Below the pieces are notes generated by a model. It was not told the DNA's origin and made no database searches. It saw only the letters and a list, made by a program, of their open reading frames with translations. Shown here piece after piece: positions 29,519-39,300 of a stretch of 64,000 bases of DNA; position 1 is the first letter of the stretch, and each line of letters opens with the position of its first letter. Both the position numbers and the translations under genes were made by a program. The DNA comes from Candidatus Methylomirabilis lanthanidiphila (GTDB taxonomy: Bacteria; Methylomirabilota; Methylomirabilia; Methylomirabilales; Methylomirabilaceae), in the NCBI GenBank assembly GCA_902196205.1, contig CABIKM010000026.1, positions 124,001 to 188,000 on the forward strand, read 5' to 3'.

Positions 29519-30226
29519 ATGCGTAAGACACCCGAACTGATCGTGGCCCTCGATGTGGGAGACTTGGCTTCAGCCGCCGCGCTCGTTGACCGACTCTACC
29601 CCGCAGTGACACTGTTCAAGGTGGGCCTGCAGCTCTTTACGGCCGAAGGCCCTCGGGCGGTGGAGGCGGTGCAACAGCGAGGCGGTCGGGTGTTTCTGGA
29701 TCTCAAACTTCACGACATCCCGAATACGGTAGCCGGAGCGGTCTGCGAGGCGGCACGGCTCGGGGTGGTTATGTGCACGCTGCACGCCTCCGGCGGGCGG
29801 TCGATGCTGCAGGCCGCCGCGCAGGCGGTTGCCGGTGGCGGTTCGTCCATGCAGCTTCTGGCGGTGACGGTGCTGACCAGTCTGGACGCGCGAGGCCTTG
29901 AAGAGGCCCTCGGCAGTCCGCTCGATGTGGCGGCGCAGGTCGTGCGTATGGCCTCGCTTGCGCGGGAGGCCGGGGTGGATGGCGTCGTGGCGTCGCCTCA
30001 CGAGATTGGCCTGCTGCGAGCCGCCCTGGGTCCGTTGGCGCGCCTCGTCATCCCGGGCATCCGTCCGGCATGGGTTGCAGCCGGGGACCAGCGTCGGGTC
30101 ATGACTCCGCGCGAGGCGGCCGTCGCGGGCGCAGACTACCTGGTAATCGGCCGACCGATCACAGCGGCCGCCGATCCGGTCAAGGCGACCGATAGAATTC
30201 TGGATGAGCTCAGGGCGGTGGCATGA
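29519..30226 (+). CDS. pyrF: Orotidine 5'-phosphate decarboxylase
   Basis: A 235-residue type 1 OMP decarboxylase, making UMP in the last step of de novo pyrimidine synthesis. The start ELIVALDVGD, the catalytic DLKLHDIPNTV (about residues 61-71) and PGIRP near the end are intact, and the length is normal. It follows the MBL gene by 14 bases and its stop almost overlaps the rarA start, so these genes probably form one operon. Confidence 0.96.
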   Translation: MRKTPELIVALDVGDLASAAALVDRLYPAVTLFKVGLQLFTAEGPRAVEAVQQRGGRVFLDLKLHDIPNTVAGAVCEAARLGVVMCTLHASGGRSMLQAAAQAVAGGGSSMQLLAVTVLTSLDARGLEEALGSPLDVAAQVVRMASLAREAGVDGVVASPHEIGLLRAALGPLARLVIPGIRPAWVAAGDQRRVMTPREAAVAGADYLVIGRPITAAADPVKATDRILDELRAVA

Positions 30227-30227
30227 G

Positions 30228-31589
30228 ATGACACCCGATCTGTTTGACCGCGTTGATCGACTATCAACCCCACCTCAGAAAGTTCCGGGGCCGCTGGCGG
30301 ACCGGATGCGTCCAAGGACGCTTCAGGAGTTCGTCGGACAGGAGCACCTGCTCGGGGAGGGAAAGCTTCTCCGGAGGGCCATGGAGGCGGGAGAACTCCC
30401 ATCGCTGATTCTGTGGGGACCGCCTGGTTCAGGCAAGACGACGCTTGCCTTCCTGCTGGCAGATTGGTGCAAGGCGACCTTTGTACCGTTCTCAGCCGTC
30501 ACCTCCGGGATCAAAGAGATTAAAGAGGTTATTGCTCGCGCCCGGCAGGAGCGCGTCTATGGTCGGCGGACGCTTCTGTTCATCGATGAGATCCACCGTT
30601 TCAACAAGGCCCAGCAGGACGCCTTTCTACCCCATGTGGAGGGGGGCACGATCGTGCTGATTGGAGCCACCACCGAGAATCCCTCGTTCGAGGTTATTGC
30701 TCCGCTCCTGTCCAGGGCGAAGGTCGTGACGCTTCACCCGTTAGCGGAGGACGCGTTGGTGCTCATCCTCCGGCGCGCACTCGGTGATCAGGAACGGGGG
30801 CTCGGTCGCCTGCAGATTGAGGCGGATGATGATGCGCTACGCTTCATTGCGGGGCTCGGTGCTGGAGATGCCCGCGTATCGCTGAACACCCTGGAGCTGG
30901 CGGCGCAGATGGTGGAGGAGCAGTCCGATGGGAGCAGGCGGTTGACTGTGCAAATGGCCCGGGAGGCGTCAGGCAGGCGGACGCTATTGTACGATAAGAC
31001 CGGGGAGGAGCATTACAACCTGATCTCGGCCCTGCACAAGAGTCTGCGGGGCAGCGACCCCGATGCCTCCCTCTATTGGCTTGCCCGAATGCTGGCATCG
31101 GGTGAAGATCCGCTGTACATTACCAGACGGCTGATCCGGTTCGCATCCGAAGATGTCGGTAATGCCGAACCGCAGGCCTTACAGGTGGCGCTGGCGGCCA
31201 AGGAGGCATACCATTTCCTCGGCTCGCCAGAGGGCGAATTGGCGCTGGCCCAGGCCGTCGTCTTCCTGGCGACCGCGCCTAAATCGAATGCCGTCTACCG
31301 GGCCTTTGGCGAGGCGCAACGGGATGTGGAGGAGGCGCCGCTCGAAGGGGTGCCGCTGCACCTGCGGAATGCCCCAACTGCCCTGATGAAAGATCTGGAA
31401 TACGGTGCCGGTTATCAGTATCCGCATGATCTGCCTGAGGCCTTTGCTGACCAGGACCACCTGCCTGAACAGTTGAAAGGGCGAATCTACTACCGTCCCA
31501 CCGACCGGGGTCTTGAAGCCGAGATTGGACGACGGCTTGCCGAGTGGCGCCGCCGAAAGGTAGGTACGTCACCGGAAGAAAGGAGGTAA
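30228..31589 (+). CDS. rarA: Replication-associated recombination ATPase RarA (MgsA)
   Basis: A 453-residue AAA+ ATPase acting at stalled replication forks. The N-terminal [20 protein letters not shown], Walker [11 protein letters not shown] (about residues 64-73), Walker [11 protein letters not shown] (about 115-124), sensor [11 protein letters not shown] and the tetramerisation C-terminus ([14 protein letters not shown]) are all present. The ATG at 30228 gives the usual start MTPDLFDR. It overlaps the 3' end region of pyrF by one base. Confidence 0.95.
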   Translation: MTPDLFDRVDRLSTPPQKVPGPLADRMRPRTLQEFVGQEHLLGEGKLLRRAMEAGELPSLILWGPPGSGKTTLAFLLADWCKATFVPFSAVTSGIKEIKEVIARARQERVYGRRTLLFIDEIHRFNKAQQDAFLPHVEGGTIVLIGATTENPSFEVIAPLLSRAKVVTLHPLAEDALVLILRRALGDQERGLGRLQIEADDDALRFIAGLGAGDARVSLNTLELAAQMVEEQSDGSRRLTVQMAREASGRRTLLYDKTGEEHYNLISALHKSLRGSDPDASLYWLARMLASGEDPLYITRRLIRFASEDVGNAEPQALQVALAAKEAYHFLGSPEGELALAQAVVFLATAPKSNAVYRAFGEAQRDVEEAPLEGVPLHLRNAPTALMKDLEYGAGYQYPHDLPEAFADQDHLPEQLKGRIYYRPTDRGLEAEIGRRLAEWRRRKVGTSPEERR

Positions 31590-31593
31590 TCGG

Positions 31594-31851
31594 ATGCGAA
31601 AGACTGTTATTGTGATGGCGCTGAGTATGGCTTCGGTATTCAGTGTTGGGATCCCCGCTGCGTGGGCCTTCACTTGCCCGATCCTGTACGAACAGTGCCA
31701 ACAGGCGATCAAACAATCCAAAGCGGACGCGGCGGTGAAGCAACAGGTCAAGCAGATGTGTGAAGACGGTATTGGGCTCCACAAAAGCGGAAAGCACAAG
31801 GAGTCCGTCGAGAAACTGAATGAAGCCCTCGGACTGCTCGGGAAAAAGTAA
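31594..31851 (+). CDS. Small exported protein of unknown function
   Basis: An 85-residue protein with a clear signal peptide (IVMALSMASVFSVGIPAAWA, about 6-25). The mature part has two cysteines near its start (TCPILYEQCQQ) and a third (MCEDG), then a single TPR-like helix pair ending in a lysine-rich tail. It starts four bases after rarA, so it is probably co-expressed with it. I recognise no family. Confidence 0.65.
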   Translation: MRKTVIVMALSMASVFSVGIPAAWAFTCPILYEQCQQAIKQSKADAAVKQQVKQMCEDGIGLHKSGKHKESVEKLNEALGLLGKK

Positions 31852-31861
31852 GGGGACGCGA

Positions 31862-32749
31862 ATGGCGAGCATTCATACGGTTGGGGTCGTCGGAGCCGGG
31901 ATTATGGGATCCGGTATTGCGCAGGTTGTCGCCCAGGGAGGCTATGCCGTCGTCGTCAGAGAGGCGGAGCAGCGATTGTTGGATAAGGGAAGACAGACGA
32001 TCGACGGCGGGTTGCAACGAGCCGTTGAGAAGGGGCGGATGACTGTCGCGGATAAGGCGACGATCCTTGGACGGGTAAGCTGGACCCTTGCTTTGGAGGA
32101 CCTGAAAGCGGCCGACCTCATCATCGAGGCGATCACCGAGGATCTGCCGCTGAAGCAGGAGCTATTCCGCGTCCTGGATGGCCTCTGTCCGCCAACCACG
32201 ATCTTTGTCAGCAACACCTCATCCATCAACATCATGTCGTTGGCCTCTGTCACCGGGCGGGCCGACCGGTTCGCCGGCCTGCATTTTTTTAATCCGGTTC
32301 CGCTGATGAGGCTGGTGGAGGTGGTGCGCAGCATTGGCACCAGCGCCGAGACCTTTCGAACCGTCTCCGATTTCGCTGCATCGCTGGGGAAGGAGCCGGT
32401 TGCGGCAAAAGATCACTGCGGTTTTATTGTGAACCGTCTGCTGGTGCCGTACCTGTTGGATGCGATTCGAGCGTTGGAGACTGGCGTTGCGTCTGCGGTC
32501 GATATCGACAAGGCGATGCGGCTCGGCTGCAACCATCCGATGGGTCCCCTGGAACTGGCCGATTTTGTCGGCCTCGATACGACCTACGCCATTGCGAACA
32601 TCATGTTTGAAGAGTATCGGGAACAGCGGTACGCGCCACCCCCGCTTCTGAAGAAGATGGTGATCGCCGGCTATCACGGGCGGAAGTCGGACCGGGGCTT
32701 CTACGACTACTCCGGCCCGACGCCGCAACCGACGGACCTGGGCGTGTAA
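31862..32749 (+). CDS. 3-hydroxyacyl-CoA (3-hydroxybutyryl-CoA) dehydrogenase
   Basis: A 295-residue short-type 3-hydroxyacyl-CoA dehydrogenase. The Rossmann loop VGVVGAGIMGSGIAQ (about residues 6-20), FVSNTSSI (about 114-121), the FNPVPLMRLVEVVR segment with catalytic-type residues (about 143-156) and NHPMGPLELADFVGLD (about 224-239) are typical of Hbd/PaaH. It oxidises or reduces 3-hydroxybutyryl-CoA with NAD(P). It is 10 bases after the small exported gene and 98 bases before tRNA-Phe. Confidence 0.9.
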   Translation: MASIHTVGVVGAGIMGSGIAQVVAQGGYAVVVREAEQRLLDKGRQTIDGGLQRAVEKGRMTVADKATILGRVSWTLALEDLKAADLIIEAITEDLPLKQELFRVLDGLCPPTTIFVSNTSSINIMSLASVTGRADRFAGLHFFNPVPLMRLVEVVRSIGTSAETFRTVSDFAASLGKEPVAAKDHCGFIVNRLLVPYLLDAIRALETGVASAVDIDKAMRLGCNHPMGPLELADFVGLDTTYAIANIMFEEYREQRYAPPPLLKKMVIAGYHGRKSDRGFYDYSGPTPQPTDLGV

Positions 32750-32847
32750 TGCTATTCCGGCCGGCTACTGCACGTCTTGACAAACGAGTCGCGCGGTGTT
32801 ACAAAGATCAGGCCTTTTGATGACCGGTTTATCCCCATGCGAATTTT

Positions 32848-32923
32848 GGGCAGGTAGCTCAGTCGGTAGAGCACAGGACTGAAAATCCTGGTGTCGACGG
32901 TTCGATTCCGCCCCTGCCCACCA
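32848..32923 (+). tRNA. tRNA-Phe (GAA)
   Basis: A 76-nt cloverleaf with a perfect 7-bp acceptor stem (GGGCAGG and CCTGCCC), D-loop AGCTCAGTCGGTAGAGC, anticodon loop CTGAAAA with GAA, variable loop, TTCGATTC in the T loop, and an encoded CCA end. The anticodon reads UUU and UUC codons. Confidence 0.97.
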
Positions 32924-32983
32924 CCTCCTTACCTACGCCAGGGTATTTCTATGAATCTCTTGGGGCAGCGTTCTCGCGATTTC

Positions 32984-33024
32984 GATAATTCAGGGTGCTG
33001 CTCGAGGGGTCGTCTCGAATTATC
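32984..33024. promoter_or_regulatory. Inverted repeat upstream of purM
   Basis: GATAATTC (32984-32991) and its complement GAATTATC (33017-33024) flank a 25-bp GC-rich loop, ending 31 bp before purM. The element could be an operator or mRNA hairpin in the purM leader. No riboswitch family is recognisable. Confidence 0.3.
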
Positions 33025-33055
33025 CGGACGAATGATATGAATGATAGGGGTCATA

Positions 33056-34162
33056 ATGAATAACTCCGAAGAGTCAGCGAGTTATCGTGGCGCCGGCGTC
33101 GATGTCGAGCGGGAAGAGCAACTGCTGTCCCGGCTGATCGAGACGGCCACCCAGACGTTCGCCTTTGTGCAAGGCGTCGGGAAGCCGGTCCTGCCGATCG
33201 GCTTTTTTGCCAACGTCATCGACCTCGGCCACGGGATGGGCCTGGCCCTCTCGACCGACGGGGTGGGCACAAAGCTCATGGTCGCGCAGATGATGCAGAA
33301 GTACGATACGGTCGGGATAGACTGTATGGCCATGAATGTGAACGATGTGCTCTGCGTAGGGGCGCGCCCAATGGCGTTTCTGGATTATATCGCGGTGCAG
33401 CACGCAAACCCGGACCTGATCAACCCGCTCATGCTGGGACTGAAGGAAGGGGCGCGTCAGGCAGGGGTGGCTATCTGCGGCGGCGAGATCGCCCAGGTCC
33501 GGGAGATGCTGGCGTCCGAGCAGGAGGGATGGGGATGCGATCTGGTCGGGATGTGTGTCGGGCATGTCCCGCTCGACCGGGTGATCGTCGGCAGGTCGGT
33601 AACGCCCGGCGATGTCGTGATCGGAATTCGAAGCAGCGGGATCCACAGCAATGGTCTGACGCTGGCCCGGCAGGTCCTGTTTGCGCAGAACGGGTATACT
33701 GTGGACACCACATTCGAGGAGCTTGGGCGAACGCTTGGAGAAGAGTTGCTGGAGCCGACCATCATCTATGTCCCGGAGGTGGTTGAGGCGCTTGCGCGGC
33801 CGCTCAACATCAAAGGGCTTGCCCATATCACGAGCGACGGGTTGCTGAACCTCCTGCGACTGGATACCGCATCGCATCCGGTTGGGTATGAGATCGACCA
33901 ACTGCCGCCGATCCCACCGATATTCTCACTGATTCAGCGTTCGGGAGGTATCCCCGATTGCGAGATGTTTCAGGTCTTCAATATGGGGATCGGGTTCTGT
34001 GTCGTCATTGCTGAATCGGATGCGGAGTCGTTTATGGAGATCGTCACGCGGCACGGTCGCGAAGCGTTGCGGATCGGCCGGGTCGTAAGCGATACGGAGC
34101 AAAAGGTCGTCATTCGGCCCCGCGGCCTGGTCGGCCGAGGTAATCAATTCTTTCAGGTGTAG
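33056..34162 (+). CDS. purM: Phosphoribosylformylglycinamidine cyclo-ligase (AIR synthase)
   Basis: A 368-residue PurM converting FGAM to AIR with ATP. Family features include SYRGAGVDVEREEQL near the start, LALSTDGVGTKLM (about residues 63-75), CMAMNVNDVLCVGARP (about 90-105) and CGGEIAQVREM (about 141-151). I chose ATG 33056 because GGGG lies six to nine bases upstream; ATG 33041 is an alternative. The gene stands alone between tRNA-Phe and a repeat-rich spacer, with purU elsewhere in the window. Confidence 0.94.
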   Translation: MNNSEESASYRGAGVDVEREEQLLSRLIETATQTFAFVQGVGKPVLPIGFFANVIDLGHGMGLALSTDGVGTKLMVAQMMQKYDTVGIDCMAMNVNDVLCVGARPMAFLDYIAVQHANPDLINPLMLGLKEGARQAGVAICGGEIAQVREMLASEQEGWGCDLVGMCVGHVPLDRVIVGRSVTPGDVVIGIRSSGIHSNGLTLARQVLFAQNGYTVDTTFEELGRTLGEELLEPTIIYVPEVVEALARPLNIKGLAHITSDGLLNLLRLDTASHPVGYEIDQLPPIPPIFSLIQRSGGIPDCEMFQVFNMGIGFCVVIAESDAESFMEIVTRHGREALRIGRVVSDTEQKVVIRPRGLVGRGNQFFQV

Positions 34163-34179
34163 TCAACGATTCCGGAGCC

Positions 34180-34291
34180 GTCATTCCCGCGAAGTTTGTC
34201 CCCGCAGGCTGTAAGCGGGGAGCGGGAATCCAGGATGTTCTGGATTCCGGAGCCTGCCCCGGACCCGATCCGGGGTCAAGCCCGAAATGAC
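34180..34291. repeat. Dispersed GTCATTCCCG...GAAATGAC hairpin repeat
   Basis: Starts GTCATTCCCGC and ends CCCGAAATGAC with inner GGAATCCAG/CTGGATTCC arms. This is the very common intergenic palindromic repeat type found in many bacterial genomes, here filling the purM 3' spacer. It may act as a transcription terminator or mRNA stabiliser. Confidence 0.75.
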
Positions 34292-34438
34292 AAGCACCGT
34301 GAAAGGACTCGGGACACCGCACCGGGCTGCCGTTGCCCGATAACCGGGTCTCGGTACGGTCGTAAGACTTCTGGATTTGAAAGCGCAAATAGGGTGTGAT
34401 ACCATTGAGTTATCCTTGATAGCGAAAGGGATGGCTCA

Positions 34439-34831
34439 ATGGGACGGGGATCCGGATCGACAGCTCCGACCGTAGCCCTCATCACGGCTATCTGCCTGTT
34501 GTGGATCTATCCGTATTGTTTTTTCCACCAGGCTAGTACTGGCACCTCTCACTATGTCGCTTTACCTGACTTCGAACACGGCTCATCTTCTCCTTCTCCC
34601 GCCCTTTGCGATGCTCACCTGCTGCATGCAGCAGTAACCGGTCAAGAGACGGGCGCCGGCACAAAGGCCGGTCTCAGCCTCCAAAGTGTTCCTCCGCCGG
34701 CAACCCTCTGCGAACAGTTCTGGGGCAGCAGGCACCACGAACTGAGCGGCACGTTACTGCCCGGTTCCCGATCTGCCTCACTTGCCTCTTCCAACAAGCT
34801 GCATAGCCTGTATGCGGTCTATCAGATTTAA
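34439..34831 (+). CDS. Hypothetical protein upstream of the metal efflux genes
   Basis: A 130-codon frame with an N-terminal hydrophobic anchor (VALITAICLLWIYPYCF, about residues 12-28) and two cysteine/histidine-bearing segments (CDAHLLHAA). It resembles no family I know. Its position 124 bp before a metal RND adaptor and the Cys/His content would fit a small periplasmic metal-responsive protein, but it could be spurious. Confidence 0.4.
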   Translation: MGRGSGSTAPTVALITAICLLWIYPYCFFHQASTGTSHYVALPDFEHGSSSPSPALCDAHLLHAAVTGQETGAGTKAGLSLQSVPPPATLCEQFWGSRHHELSGTLLPGSRSASLASSNKLHSLYAVYQI

Positions 34832-34954
34832 TGACTCCGCTGCCTGATCGCTCACAGGCATCTCCTCGACCATGCAGCCGGTTTTCTGTCGATCGCTTAT
34901 CTAGAGAGGGGATCGCCTTTCAACTTCCTTGATTCCATTGTTGGCGAGTCGTCC

Positions 34955-36223
34955 ATGGTGCAAGTAAGGCAACTGGTGAGTGTGATAGCGCTGGCGCTCG
35001 CTGTCACGGCGAGCGGGTGCGGCGAGCAAAAGACCGCGCCCGCGCCGCGCGAGGCGGATAAGGCAGCACATCCGGCCGGTCCGGACGGGCATCCGCATGA
35101 TCAGGAACCACAGAGCGGAGAGCGCAAGGAGACGGCGGGATCTGGCGAGGCGTCACTCGGCGTCCGATTGACCCCCGAAGAGCGGGAGAATATCGGTCTG
35201 AAAACCGAGGCAGTACAACTCCGGCCGATTGAGGATGTCCGGAAGCTCAATGGGATTATCCGACCGCATCCCGATCGGGTCGCGCAGGTCACCAGTCGCG
35301 TATCGGGCATCGTGCTCAGTATGCATGCGTCGCTTGGCGCCTGGGTCAGGCGGGGCGATGATCTGTTGGACATCAAGAGTGTGGAACTGGAACGGCTGGA
35401 GCTGAGCCTGATTCAGGCAGAGAACAGGCTGGCACTGACGAAGCTGGATCTGGAGCGCACGCGACAACTCGTTGAACGGGAGATTATCGCGCGAAAGGAG
35501 TTGCTGAAACTCGAGAACCAACATCGGGAGAACCTGAATGAGATCGAGAGCCTGACGCGCCAACTGAACTTTCTCGGCCTGCCCCAGGAGGCAATCAAGC
35601 GAATTCGTGAGGAGCACACGGTTGCTACGCTGCATCTGCCGGCCCCCATCGGCGGGACGATCGTCGAGCGCAACGTTGTGATCGGCCAGGCGATTGAACC
35701 TAATGTCGCTTTAATGAAGATTATCGATCCCTCCATCATGGTCGTCGAGGGAGAGGCGTTCGAGGATATCCTGCCGGTGCTTCAGCTTGGGCAGAAGGTG
35801 CGGGTAGTGATCGCTGCGTATCCGGATGAGATCTTCGAGGGGAAGATCAGTTTTATCAGTCCGACGGTCAACCCGACGAAACGAACCATTTCTGTCTGGG
35901 CAGAGGTCATGAATCGCCGGGGGATGTTGAAACAGGATCTCTTTGCCCAAGTCTATGTAATTGTGGGCGAGCAGCACAGAAGTCTTACGATCCCGGTTGA
36001 GGCCCTTATCAGCGCTGAGGGATCGGAGTTCACCTTTGTCGAACGGGATGGCGTGTATGTCCGCATTGACCTTGGGCTGGGAACCCGTAATGACCGCTTT
36101 GCTGAGGTCAAGCGGGGTCTCGTAGCGGGCGATCGGGTTGTGACGGACGGCAATCGCCAGCTCTACGCGAAGTGGCTTGCGGCCCAAGGCGGCGGACCGG
36201 CCCTGGGCGGGCACGCACATTGA
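34955..36223 (+). CDS. RND efflux periplasmic adaptor (CusB/CzcB-like lipoprotein)
   Basis: A 422-residue HlyD-type adaptor bridging an RND pump to an outer-membrane channel. A lipoprotein signal ends at SGC (about residue 22), followed by a charged linker rich in H, D and E (about 38-52) that could bind metal. The barrel-sandwich halves flank a coiled hairpin (about 140-200, LSLIQAENRLALTKLDLERT). The beta-barrel region ends with RVVTDGNRQLYAKWL. It starts the metal-efflux operon with the RND pump gene next. Confidence 0.85.
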   Translation: MVQVRQLVSVIALALAVTASGCGEQKTAPAPREADKAAHPAGPDGHPHDQEPQSGERKETAGSGEASLGVRLTPEERENIGLKTEAVQLRPIEDVRKLNGIIRPHPDRVAQVTSRVSGIVLSMHASLGAWVRRGDDLLDIKSVELERLELSLIQAENRLALTKLDLERTRQLVEREIIARKELLKLENQHRENLNEIESLTRQLNFLGLPQEAIKRIREEHTVATLHLPAPIGGTIVERNVVIGQAIEPNVALMKIIDPSIMVVEGEAFEDILPVLQLGQKVRVVIAAYPDEIFEGKISFISPTVNPTKRTISVWAEVMNRRGMLKQDLFAQVYVIVGEQHRSLTIPVEALISAEGSEFTFVERDGVYVRIDLGLGTRNDRFAEVKRGLVAGDRVVTDGNRQLYAKWLAAQGGGPALGGHAH

Positions 36224-36276
36224 AGTACAGGGTTCGCGGTGTGGCGCTGATGCGCTTTGCATGGAGGGAGAGCCGT

Positions 36277-36326
36277 TAGCAGTCAGCCTTCAGCTTGTGC
36301 TGATCGCTGAGCGCTGACAGCTTATT
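36277..36326. repeat. Dispersed AGTCAGCC/GCTGACAGC repeat
   Basis: AGCAGTCAGCCTTCAGC followed by GCTGAGCGCTGACAGCTT fills the spacer just before the RND pump start, part of the family also in tsaD (48661-48726) and after envC (50826-50871). Confidence 0.6.
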
Positions 36327-36330
36327 CAAA

Positions 36331-39300
36331 ATGTTTGCCTGGATCATTGAACGGTCGCTGACCAATCGGGTCCTCGTGGTGGTCGCCTTCGTGGTCCTGT
36401 TGATTGTCGGTCTGTTCACGCTGCGCCGGATCACGCTCGACGTCTTTCCCGAGTTTGCCCCGCCCCAGGTCGTCATTCAGACCGAAGCGCCCAGTCTGCC
36501 GCCCCAGGACGTCGAGTTCCTCATCACCTTCCCGATTGAGTCCGCTATTAATGGGACACCGGGGGTGGAGGTCATCCGATCGAAATCGACCGCCGGGCTG
36601 TCAAGCGTCGTGGTGGTCTTTCAGTGGGGGACGAACATCTATGCGGCCCGTCAACTTGTGAGCGAACGTATCGAGATGGTCGAGGATCGGCTTCCGCCAG
36701 GCACCAAGAGGCCCATGATGCTCCCGATCACGTCGGCGGTGGGCTGGCTTGTTAAATATGCACTCACAAGCGATCGTGTCTCCCTGATGGACCTTCGGAC
36801 GATCTCGGATTGGGAGATCCGCAATCGGCTGCTGGCGATCCCTGGCGTCGCGTCGGTGGTGTCCATCGGCGGCGAGGTGAAGCAGTATCAGGCGCTGCTG
36901 TCTTCGGACAAGCTGTTTCAATACGGCCTGACCGTCAAGGAGATCCTTGATGCTGTCAGGAAGGCAAACGTCAGTGTTGCCGGAGGCTTTCTGGTGACGC
37001 CCGGCCAGGAGTACGTGATCACCGGGGCCGGTCGCATCTCGTCGCTTCAGGAACTCCAGCAGACCAAGGTAGCGGAGCGCGGCGGGATACCGATCCAGTT
37101 GGATCAGGTGGCGACGGTTCGTTTCGGTCCGGAGTTCAAGCGGGGAGATGCGACGTGGGAGGGCAAGCCCGCCGTGATCGGAACGATCTCGAAGCTCTTT
37201 GGGGCGGACACCTTGACGGTCACGTACCAGGTGGAACAGGCGCTGGAGGAGATCCGCAAGACGCTGCCGCCTGGGGTCGAACTGAATACACAGGTCTTCC
37301 GCCAGGCGAGCTTTATCGAGTCCTCGATTGCCAATCTGCGTCAGGCGATCCTGGAAGGCGTAGTGGTTGTCAGCATCGTCGTCATCTTCTTTCTCTTCAA
37401 TGTCCGGGCGTCTCTTATCACCCTGACGGCGTTGCCGACCTCGCTGATCTTCGGCGTACTGGTGCTCAAGGCGTTCGGAATCGGTATCAACGCCATGACC
37501 TTGGGCGGGCTGGCTATTGCCATCGGCGAGGTTGTAGACGATGCGATCGTCGATGTCGAGAATATTATTCGACGGCTCAGGCTCAACTCTGAGAAGACCC
37601 ATCCCGATCCCCCGCTGAGGGTCATTTACGAAGCGTCGGTAGAGATCCGGCACGCCGTCGTTCATGCTACCTGGATCGTCCTGATCGTCTTTATGCCGAT
37701 CTTTCTTCTCGGTGGCGTGGAGGGCCGGATCTTCACCCCGCTTGGACTCGCGTACACCTTCGCGATCCTTGCCTCTCTTGTAGTTGCGGTGACGTTGGTC
37801 CCGGCCTTGGCCGCGATGCTTTTGACCCGTCGTGGGGCAGCCCAACCGGAGCAGGAGAGTCTGACGGTCCGGGGCATGAAGCGAGGCTATGAGGCGCTCC
37901 TGCGTCGGACGCTGCGCCACCCCAGGCGGGTCATAACCGCCTGCATACTCCTGATCGCCGCCAGCCTGGCTGTCGTCCCGTTCTTTGGCCGCTCCTTCCT
38001 CCCGGAGTTCCGCGAAGGGAACTTTATCCTGCAGGTGACGATGTTGCCGGGGGTCTCGCTTGCAGAGTCGATGCGTCTAGGGGGGCGGATCGTCGGAATT
38101 CTAAAGCAGCACCCCGAGGTGATCTCCGTCTCTCAGCGGGCGGGTCGAGCGGAACTGGACGAGGAGGCGCTGCCGCCGAATGTCAGCGAATTCGATATCG
38201 CGATTCGATACAGCGCACGAGACCCGGAACTGCTGCTTCGCGCGATCCGCGAGCATCTGGAAAAGATCCCCGGCGTGGCCACTGTCCTTGGTCAGTTCAT
38301 TGCTCACCGGCTGGATGAGGTCCTGTCGGGTATCCGGGCTCAGATCGCCATCAAGATCTATGGACCTGACCTGGCCGTACTGCGGGCAAAAGGGCAACAG
38401 GTAGAGCAGTTCATGCGGGAGATCAGGGGGGTAACCGATCTGCTGCTTGAGCCGCTCATTAGCGTGCCGGGGGTGCGAATTACGGTTGATCGGGAGGAGG
38501 CCTCCCGTCTCGGCCTGGACGTCGGCGATATTCTGGAGACGACCGAAGTGGCCTTCGGCGGGCGCTCGGTTTCTCGCGTCGTCGAAGGGCAACAGGCCTT
38601 TGATCTCTTCGTCTGGTTTGACGAAACCTCCCGCAAGGACCGCGCCTCGATGCGAAACCTGCTGATCGATGCGCCGGAGGGGCGCAAGATCCCGCTTCGG
38701 CTGGTGGCCGACCTCCAGATCGTGAACAGTCCCTTCATGATCAATCGGGAGCGGTTGCAGCGGCGTATTGTGGTTCAGGCGAACGTGGCGGATCGGGATC
38801 TTATCAGCGTGATCCATGAGGTCCAACGCAGGATCGCCGGCGAGGTTCAACTTCCCTCCGGGTACTTTATCGAGTACGGGGGACAGTTTGAAAGTGAGCG
38901 GGAGGCGACAAGAATTCTGATGGTGTATGGCGGGCTTGCGCTGATCGGAATATTTCTCATGCTGTACAAAGCGTTCGGCTCGTCCCGTGCTGCCCTCCTG
39001 GTTATGGTCAATCTCCCTTTGGCTCTGATCGGCGGCGTAGCGGCTATCCTGCTCACGGGGATGGTGACGAGCGTGCCTTCGTTGATCGGATTCATCAGTG
39101 TGTTTGGGATCGCGGCTCGGAACGGGATCATTCTGGTCAGCCGCTACCGGCAGCTTCGGGCTGAAGGCGCCTCAAAGGAGGACGCGGTTATCCAGGGGTC
39201 CAAGGACCGGTTGGCGCCGGTCCTGATGACGGCCGCCGCGACCGCGTTAGGGCTGCTTCCCCTGCTGTTCGGTGAGGCCACCGGGAAAGAGCTGGAGCGG

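Noticed and set aside
32848-32923. tRNA-Phe as an integration site
   Set aside because: No repeat of the tRNA 3' end, integrase or atypical DNA follows it; purM comes next.
36601-37920. 439-codon leftward frame opposite the RND pump
   Set aside because: Antisense shadow; composition rich in H, R, D and Q typical of reversed high-GC genes.
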